Shown piece by piece: positions 1-9,000 of a DNA stretch of 64,000 nucleotides. The DNA is from Termitidicoccus mucosus (GTDB taxonomy: Bacteria > Verrucomicrobiota > Verrucomicrobiia > Opitutales > Opitutaceae): contig NZ_CP109796.1 of assembly GCF_038725785.1 (NCBI RefSeq), forward strand, positions 6,634,501-6,698,500. Reading direction: 5' to 3'. The notes under the pieces were generated by a model. The model was not told the origin of the DNA, searched no databases, and was given only the letters and a program-made list of their open reading frames with translations. Each line of letters opens with the position of its first letter. The stretch's first letter is position 1. Both the position numbers and the translations under genes were made by a program.

Positions 1-3000
1 GATTAATCTCGGCGGCGGCACCCGCGTGCTCGACAACCCGTTCGTCATCACTGCCGGCATTACTCCGGTTTTCACCGGCGGCACCCTCGTCTTCGACGCC
101 GACAGCTCCCTCGTTGGCTCCAGCACCCTGAACGGCACCTGGACTCCGCGCGGCGGCGCGCTGGTTGTTTTTGGCAAAAACCACGTCATCGAGGGCACGG
201 GCGGCTTCGGCAACACCAACGGCGGCAAAAATCTCCGCTTCCTCGGCGGCGACAACACCTTCACCGGCGGCCTCAGCATGGACAATGTGTCCGCCTCCAC
301 CATCGAGATCGGCGCGAGCTCCACGCAGGACGGCGCGGGCGTCGTGACCGCCGGCCCCATCGGCGTCGGCACGTTCACCACCAACGTCAATGCCAGGCTC
401 GCCGTTTACAGCGACGACGCCCTCGTCACCACCCACATCCTCGGCAACACCGTCAACCTCTCCGGTGGCAATGGCATCATCTTTGGCAAATCCGCCGCCG
501 CCGAAAACACCGCCGACACCCTCGTCCTCTCCGCCGGCACCCTCGCGCTCGCGCAAAACAACGACACCGCCTTCAACATCGGCGCCGGCGCCACCCTCCG
601 CGTGGACTCGAAGATCACCGACGGCGCGGCGGGCCGCCAGCTCGTCAAGACCGGCGACGGCGTGCTGGAGCTCGACAACACCGCCAACGAAATCTCCGCC
701 GGCATTCAGGCCCGCGCCGGCATCGTCCGCGACCGCGTCACCGGCGCGAGCGTGACCGTCGGCGGCGGCGCGCCCACCGCCTTCGGCACCGGCCCGCTCA
801 GCACCTACGCCGCCAGCGGCGACGCCGGCGCCTTCGAAATCGCCGCCGATGACGGCGCCTTCGTCACCATCGCCGGCAACAACGCCTTTCTCCTGAACGA
901 CAACGGCGCGCTCCGCGTCACCGGCAACGGCGTGACGACCATCCTCGGCGCCGGCGGCTCGCTCGTCAGCACCTCCGCCGCCGGGCGCGAAGGCCGCCTC
1001 GTCGCCGACTACGTGCAAACGACCGACTACACCCTCGGCGTGAAGCTCGCCGCGCAGCACTGGGAACTCGGCGCCGGCACCGTGCAACTCACCCGCGCCA
1101 ACCTCCTCAACACCACCGGCACCATCACCCTCGCCGCCGGCGCCGTGCTCGACATCCAGAAGAACACCCAGCTCATCCAGAACCTCATCGTGAACGGCAA
1201 CGCCGCCATCGACGTCACCGGCGACGGCAACCCGCAGACCCCGGTCGTCCTCACCCTCGGCAACATCACGGTGAACGGCGGCCTGCTCACCTTCGCCGGC
1301 TGGCAGGGCGACCCCGGCACCGGCCTCGGCGCGACCATCCTCAAAAGCACGCTCTCCGCGGGCCGCGTCATCACCGGCGTGAGCCTGCAGGCCGGCTCCG
1401 ACGTCGTGCGCGTGGTGCGCAACACCCAGGGCGAAAACGTCCTCCTCCCCTACGCCGACCTCTTCACTTGGGACGGCACCTACAACAACATCTGGACAAC
1501 GGACAACTGGAGCAAGAGCACCGGCCACAGCCTGGTCGAGCAGCCCGACAGCAACACCGCCACCGCCACCTTCCACACCGGCTCCGCCGCCCTCGCCGGC
1601 GCCACCATCACCCTCGACGCCGACAAGACCCTCACCGGCCTCTTCTTCGAAGGCGCCGACAAGGAGGACTTCACCATCGACGGCAACGGCTACCGCCTCA
1701 CCCTCGACTCCGACCAGACCGGCCCCAACGTCGCCACCACCCTCCAAAACACCGGCGTCAGCGACGTGACCCTCGACGTTGGCCTGCGCATCAGCTACGG
1801 CTCCGACAGCTACGGACGCGGCCTCGACATCGTGCAGGACGGCGCCGGCGCCCTCATCTTCAACCAGCAGCTCAGCGGCATCGAAGCCACCGTCACCGTC
1901 TCCGGCACCGGCGCCGGCGCGGTCGTGTTCAACGCGCAAAACACCTTCTCCAAGGCCTTCGTCCTCGAAAGCGGCAACGTCTGGCTCGGCATCGACGGCG
2001 ACGCCACCGGCGGCCCGCTCGGCCACGGCGTCATCACCCTCCAAAGCGGCGCCCTGCGCGGCGTGACCGTGGCCCCCGGCAGCGAGGGAAACCCCGCCGC
2101 CTACACCGACGCCGACCGCGTGCTGGAGCGCCCCTACCTCCTCGACGGCGGCTTCGCCAAGGCCGGCACCCGCGCCCTCGTGCTTCACGGCACCGGCACG
2201 CTCGCCTCCGACTCGACCGTCACCGTGGCCGACGCCAGCGGCACGCTCATCCTCGGCACCGCCGCGCACGAACTCGCGCTCGGCGCGCACACGCTCACCG
2301 CCGCCGGCCCGGGCGTCACCCGCCTCGACGGCGCGCTCACCGGCGCGGGCCATCTGGAGCAAACCGGCCCCGGCGCGCTCATCGTCAACGCCGCCAGCCG
2401 GCACACCGGCACGACCACGATCGCCGCCGGCGGCACCCTCGCCCTCGCCGCCGCCAACGCCATCGCCAGCAGCACGTCGGTCGTGGTTGACGGCGTGCTG
2501 ACCACCACTGGCACGCAAACGCTCAACAACCTCGCGGGCACCGCCGCGACGGCGGACATCCTCATCCCCGGCGGCACCATCGGCGCCAACGACGTGCTGG
2601 CCCTGCGCAACACACGCGACACCGTTTATGCCGGCGCCATCACCAGCGGCAGCGGCTACACCTCCGTGGTGAAAACCGGCACGGGCACGCTCACCCTCAC
2701 CGGCAGCAGCGACCTCGCCGCCGGCACGGTCAACTCCGCGCTCAGCACCACGTCCGGGCGCGTGGCTGTTGACGAAGGCGCGCTTGTGCTCACCGGCAGC
2801 GGCCGCATGAGCGATGCCTACGCCGAGATCGGCTCCGCCGCCGGCACCTCCGGCACCCTGCTCGTGAACAGCGGCGCCGTATGGGAAGGCTCCTTGGTGA
2901 TTGTCGGCAGCTCCGGCGCGGGCGTCCTCGTCCTCACCGACACCGCCGTCATTCGCACCCGCGGTGCCAACATCGGGTCCGAAGCCAGCGCCGCCGGCGT

Positions 3001-6000
3001 CGCCGACGTGACCGGCAGCGGCCATTGGGAGGTCACCGATGGTTTCCGTGTTGGTTCCGCGGGCTCCGGCACGCTGCGCATCACCCAAAGCGGCAGCGTG
3101 CGCGTCGGCAGCAGCCAGGAATTTGAAATCGGCGGCCCCGCCGGCTTCGTCAGCGTGGGCGACGACGGCCTGCTGGATGTTGACACTTACATCGTGGTCG
3201 GAGGCGGCATCGGCGGCACCCTCGCCGACGGCAGCGGCACGCTCAGCCTCACTGGCAGCGGGCGGGTGCGCGCCGGCAACCTGTTCATCGGCAGCAGTGC
3301 CACGGGCTCGGGCACCGGCGCCGTCCTCGCCGGCGGCGACAGCCGGCTGGAAAGCGGCGGGTTTGTCATGGTGGGCCACACGGAAAACAACACCGGCACG
3401 CTCGACATCTCCGGCCATGCCGTCGTGGGCGGCACCTATGGCGGTCTCGTCGGCCTCGGCACCAACGCCGTCGGCGCCGCCACCGTCCGCGATGACGGCT
3501 TGTGGGAAAGCGGCTCCGCGTTCGTCGTGGGCTTCTGGGGCTCCGGCACGCTCGCCATCGCCGACCGCGCCATCGTGCGCGTGGGCGGCGACAGCTTTGT
3601 CGGCGGCGGCGCGATCATCGATTATTCCGATCCACTTCAACCCGCCTATACCGGTCACGGCAGCGGCGCCGCCACCGTGAGCGGCACCGCGCTATGGGAC
3701 ACCGCGGGCAATTTCCACAACGGCTATACTGACGCCGGCGGCACCGGCGCCGGCTCGCTCTCCATCGCGGGCAGCGGCAGCGTCGCCGTCGGCGGCACAT
3801 ATTTCCAAAACGCGGGTTCCTCGCTGGCGCTGACGCTGCCGGCGAGCGGCACGCGGGGCGCGTTCATCACCGCCGGCTCGGGCACGCTCGGCGGCGCGCT
3901 CGTCATCGCGGGCTACACCGCGCCGGCGACCGGCACGACGGCGTTGGAGGTGCTCGCGAGCGCGACCACGCACACGCTCATCCACGCCGCCGGCGGCACG
4001 CTCGCCGGCGACTTCGCCAGCGTGACCGGCGGCACGGGCGCGGGCACGCCGGATTACATTTATCAAGGCGTCCATAAAACCGCCGACGGCCGCGACTACA
4101 ACCTCGCCCACGGCCTTTCGTGGCAGATCGGCGGCACGCGCGCGCACGGCGACTTCACCGTCGCCAGCGGCAGCGCGTTCGACGTGAACATCGCGCTCAG
4201 CGACACCGCCGGCCACGCCGGCTGGACCGGCGACACGCTCACGAAAAAAGGCGACGGCCTGCTCATCCTCTCCGCGAGCAACGCCTACAGCGGCACGACC
4301 CTCGTCACCGCCGGGACGCTGCGCGCGACCGACGCCGGGGCGTTCGGCTCCTCGCGGCTCGATGTTTCATCCGCCGCCCTCGCGGAACTCTCCGGCCTCA
4401 CCGGCACGCTGGTGAACGCCCTCGCCGGCACCGGCACGCTGCGCGTCGCCGGCGGCTCCGACCTCGACTACCGCGGCGCGGCCACGGCCTGGGACGGCGA
4501 CACCCGCGTGGACAGCGGCCTGCTGCGCGTGAACAGCCTGCTCGGGAGCGCGGCCTCGGCGCTGACAGTTTCCGCCGGCGGCACGCTCGGCGGCAGCGGC
4601 ACGCTCGGCGGCCTGGTCATGGTCAACGCCGGCGGCCACCTCGCGCCCGGCAACAGCGCCGGCACGCTCTCCACCGCCGGCGACCTCGTGCTCACCGGCG
4701 CCATCCTCGACTTCGAGCTTAACGCCATCACCAACCCCGGCCACAACCCGGTCCCCGGCAACGACCTCGTCAACGTGGGCGGCGACCTCGTGCTGGCTGG
4801 CACGAGCACGCTGAACATCACCTCCACCGGCGCGGCCCTCGCCAAGGGCGAGTATGACCTGATCCACTACGGCACCGCCGGCACCGGCACGCTCTCCGGC
4901 GGCGCCGCGAACATCGCCCTCGGCGTGTTCAACGGCACGTCCGTCAGCACGCTGGCCGACGCGCCCAAATACCTCGTCAGCACGGCCGAGACCGGCTGGG
5001 TCAAGCTGCTCTACGACTTCGGCTACTTTGCCCACTGGGACGGCGGCGACTCCTCAAAATGGACGAACACCGGCGACCCCGACGGCGGCAGCGGCACGTG
5101 GTATGCGCCCGGCGCGAACAGCGCCTACACCGCGTGGAGCGGCAGCAACGGCGCGCCCAACGGGGAGTGGCTCGGCTCGCCCCCCGAGGACGCCGGCTTC
5201 GCGATCTTCGGCGGCACGGCGGGCACGGTGACGGTGGACAACACCCCCGCCGGCAGCTTCACCGGCGGCACCATCCACTTCAGCGGCGCGCAGTTCAAGG
5301 TGGACGGCTACCTGCTGACCGGCGGGACGCTGACGACCGGCGGCACCGACGCCGTCGTCTTCAACATGACCGCGGGCGCGACCATCGCGACGACGCTCAC
5401 CGGCACGCACGCGATCGAGAAGGCCGGCGCGGGCACGCTCACCCTGGCGGGGGCGAACACCACCACCGGCACGATCGGCATCCTCGACGGCGCGCTGGTC
5501 ATGACGCACACCGGCGCGCTGGGCGCCGGCGCGGTCGTGGTCGGCGCGGGTGCCGGCGCGACGACCAAGACCCTGCGAGTCTCGACCGGTGACATCGTGT
5601 TTGCCAGCACCCTCAGCGGCACGGGCCTGCTGCACGTTGACCTCGGTTCTTCAACTTCAACTTTCAACTTCAACTCCAGCGCCGCAGGCGCTGGTTTCAC
5701 GGGCACCGCGCTCTTCGAGACCAGCGCCTACGCGCTGGACAACGACGCGCTGGCCGGCGCCGCCGTGGTCCTCGGCACGGCCAACACGACCACGGTCGCC
5801 ACCGGCACGCAACGCCTCGCCAGCAGCAATACCAACGGCCTGACCATCGACGGCGCGAACGTCATCTTCGCCTACACGACCGGCTCGCGGGCCGACGGGG
5901 TCATCCTCACCGACACGCTCGACGGCGTCAGCGGCACGATCACAATCACGAACACCACCACCGCGCTCACCGGCACGACCGGCCTCCTGGACAAAAACCT

Positions 6001-9000
6001 CCTCCGGCAGGACGAGGCCACACTCGTGCGCCTGGTGACCGCGTTCGTCACCACCGGCACGAACCTCGCGCTCGCCGGCGGCGGCACGACGACCGCCGCC
6101 GTGCGCGACGCCGGCAGCACCGTCACGGCGACGGCGATCTACACGCAGGCGCTCGATTACACGAACGGCCTCTCCGTGAACTACGCGCTCACGCAGCTCG
6201 ACCTGCTCGCCAACCAAACCACCACGCTCTCCGGCGACGACACCGCCGCGCCCGCCGGCGGGGCCGACTTCACCGCGCAAATCACCGGCGCGGGCAACCT
6301 CGCCATCGCCGCGACCAGCGCCATCACGCTGAGCGCCAGCAACGCCCACACCGGCACGACGACCATCACCAGCGGCACCGTGATCGCCGGCGCCGACGAC
6401 GCCCTCGGCCAAACGTCCTTTTTGTCCCTTGAGTCCCTTGCGTCCTTTGACCTCAACACCCATTCGCAGACCCTTGCCAGCGGCAGCATCGGCGGAAAAC
6501 TCCTCGGCGCGGCCTCCGGCTCGCTCGACGTCACCGGCCTGCTGGAAATCACCAGCACCAACGCCGGCTTCGCCGCGAATGTGGGCGTGACCGGCACGAC
6601 CACGCTGCGCAACACGCAGGCGCTCGGCGACACCGGCACGCTGACCGCCGGCGGCCTCGTCCGCCTCGACGGCGCGACCGGCACGCTCGCGAAAACCATC
6701 GCCGGCACCGGCACCGTTGCGCTGGCGAACAGCAGCTCCGTCGCCCTCACCGGCGTGAACACGCTCGCGTCCGGCGGCCGGTGGACCGTCGCCGTCGGCA
6801 GCGCGCTGCGCGCGAGTTCGACCGCGAACCTCGGCGCCGCCGACATCCTCTTCGACGGCATGCTCACCGTTGCGAACACCGCGAACGAAACCCTCGGCAA
6901 CGCCCTCAGCGGCAGCGGCGCGTTCGTGAAGGAAGCGGCCGGCAACCTGACCATCTCGCAGTCGAACGCCTTTGCCGGCACCAGCACTGTCGCCGGCGGC
7001 ACGCTCACCCTGCAAAATCTCTTCGGCACCGGCACCGGCGCGGTCGCGAACAACGCGACGCTCGACCTCGCGGGCACCGGCGCCTTCGCGAACGCCCTCA
7101 GCGGCACCGGCGTGACCATCGCCAGCGGCGGCGTGAGCCTGCGCGGGGCGAACACGGGCTTCACCGGCACGCTCGCCGTGACCGGCACCGCGGACATCAC
7201 CGCCAACACGCAAATCGGCGGCACCGGGGCGACCGGTGCGAAGGTGGTCATCGCCGCCGGCGGCGAACTCGCCACGACCGCGACCACCTTTGTCCACGCG
7301 CTCACCGGCTCCGGCGTTCTGGCGGTGAATGCATCCGCGAACGGCGGCGTCTTCGACTTCGAGACCGCCAGCGGCACGGCCTTCGCCGGGACGGTCAAGC
7401 TCGACGCGACGACCCTGCACCTCGGCACCAGCGCCGCGCACGACCACAACGCCCTCGCGCTGGCCAATGCCAAGCTGCGCGTGCTCGCCGGCTCGACCCT
7501 CGCGGCCAACGCCGAGACCCGCAAACTCGGCGGCCTCGACCTGGGCGCGGGCGGCGTGACGCTGCTCGACATGACCGGCGTCGCCCCGACCGAGGTCCTG
7601 CGCACCGGCACGCTCTGGGTGGACAGCGCCGCGAAGGTGGCCTTCAAAGGCTACGCCAATTCGGGCACGGTTGACTCCACCGGCGCGGATCCGGCGAAAA
7701 ACTTCCTCGACCAGGATTCGATCAACGATACCGCGACGCTGCTCGTCGCCGCCGACACGCTCGCCCCGGGCTCCGGCAACAAACAAATCGCCATCACGAC
7801 CGAAAGCGGCTCCGCGCTCGCGGGCGGGCGGCAGATCGACTATGGCAACGTGGTGGCCTCCTACGATTACACCGGCGTGACCGCCAGCGCCTCGACCGCG
7901 TTCAGCGTCGTCGGCAGCGCGACTGCCGGCCTGTATTACAACTACGCGCTGACCGTGCTCGACATCAAGAGCGGCACCACGCTCACGCTCACCACGGCGG
8001 GCGCGACCGACCACACCCTCGCCGCCGAAATCACCGGCTCCGGCAACCTCGAACTTATCGCCGGCACGGGCAACCTCACGCTCAGCCACAGCAACAGTTA
8101 CACCGGCACGACGACCATTGCCAGCGGCACCGTCATCGCCGGCGCCGACGACGCGCTGGGCCGGACGGCTTACCTCGGCTACGGCCCCGGCGCGGCGTTC
8201 GACCTGGACGACAAGACGCAAATCCTCGCCAGCGGCAGCATCGGCGGAAAACTCCTCGGCGCGTCGTCCGGCTCGCTCGGCGTCACCGGCCTGCTGGACG
8301 TGACGGGCACCAACGCCGCCTTTGCCGCCAGCGTCGGCGTGACCGGCACGGCCATCCTCCACAACACCTCCGCCCTCGGCGACAGCGGCACGCTGACCGC
8401 CGGCGGCCTTGTCCGCCTCGATGGCGCCACCGGCGCGCTCGCCAAAACCGTCGCCGGCACCGGCACCGTCGCGCTGGTAAACAGCAGCAGCGTGGCCCTC
8501 ACCGGCACGAACACACTCACCGCCGACGGCGAATGGACCGTCGACGCCGGCAGCGCGCTGCGCGCGAGTTCGACCGCGAACCTCGGCGCCGCCGACATCC
8601 TCTTCGACGGCCTCTTCACCATCGCCAACACCGCGAACGAAACCCTCGCCAACAAGCTCGCCGGCAGCGGCACGTTTGTGAAGGAAGCGGCGGGCAACCT
8701 CACCATCTCGCAGTCGAACGCCTTCACTGGGAGCGCCGGCATCCTTGCCGGCACCCTGACCCTCGCGAACAACCTCGACGGCCTCGGCACCGCAACAATC
8801 GCGAACAGCTCCACGCTCGCGCTCAGCGGCACCGGCGCCTTCGCCAACACCATCAGCGGCACGGGCGTGAACCTCGTCAGCGGCAGCGTCGCCCTTGCCG
8901 GGACGAACACAAGCTTCACCGGCACGCTCGCCGTGACCGGCACCGCCGCCATCACCACCAACGACAACATCGGCGGCACCGGCGCAGCCTCAGCCTCCGT

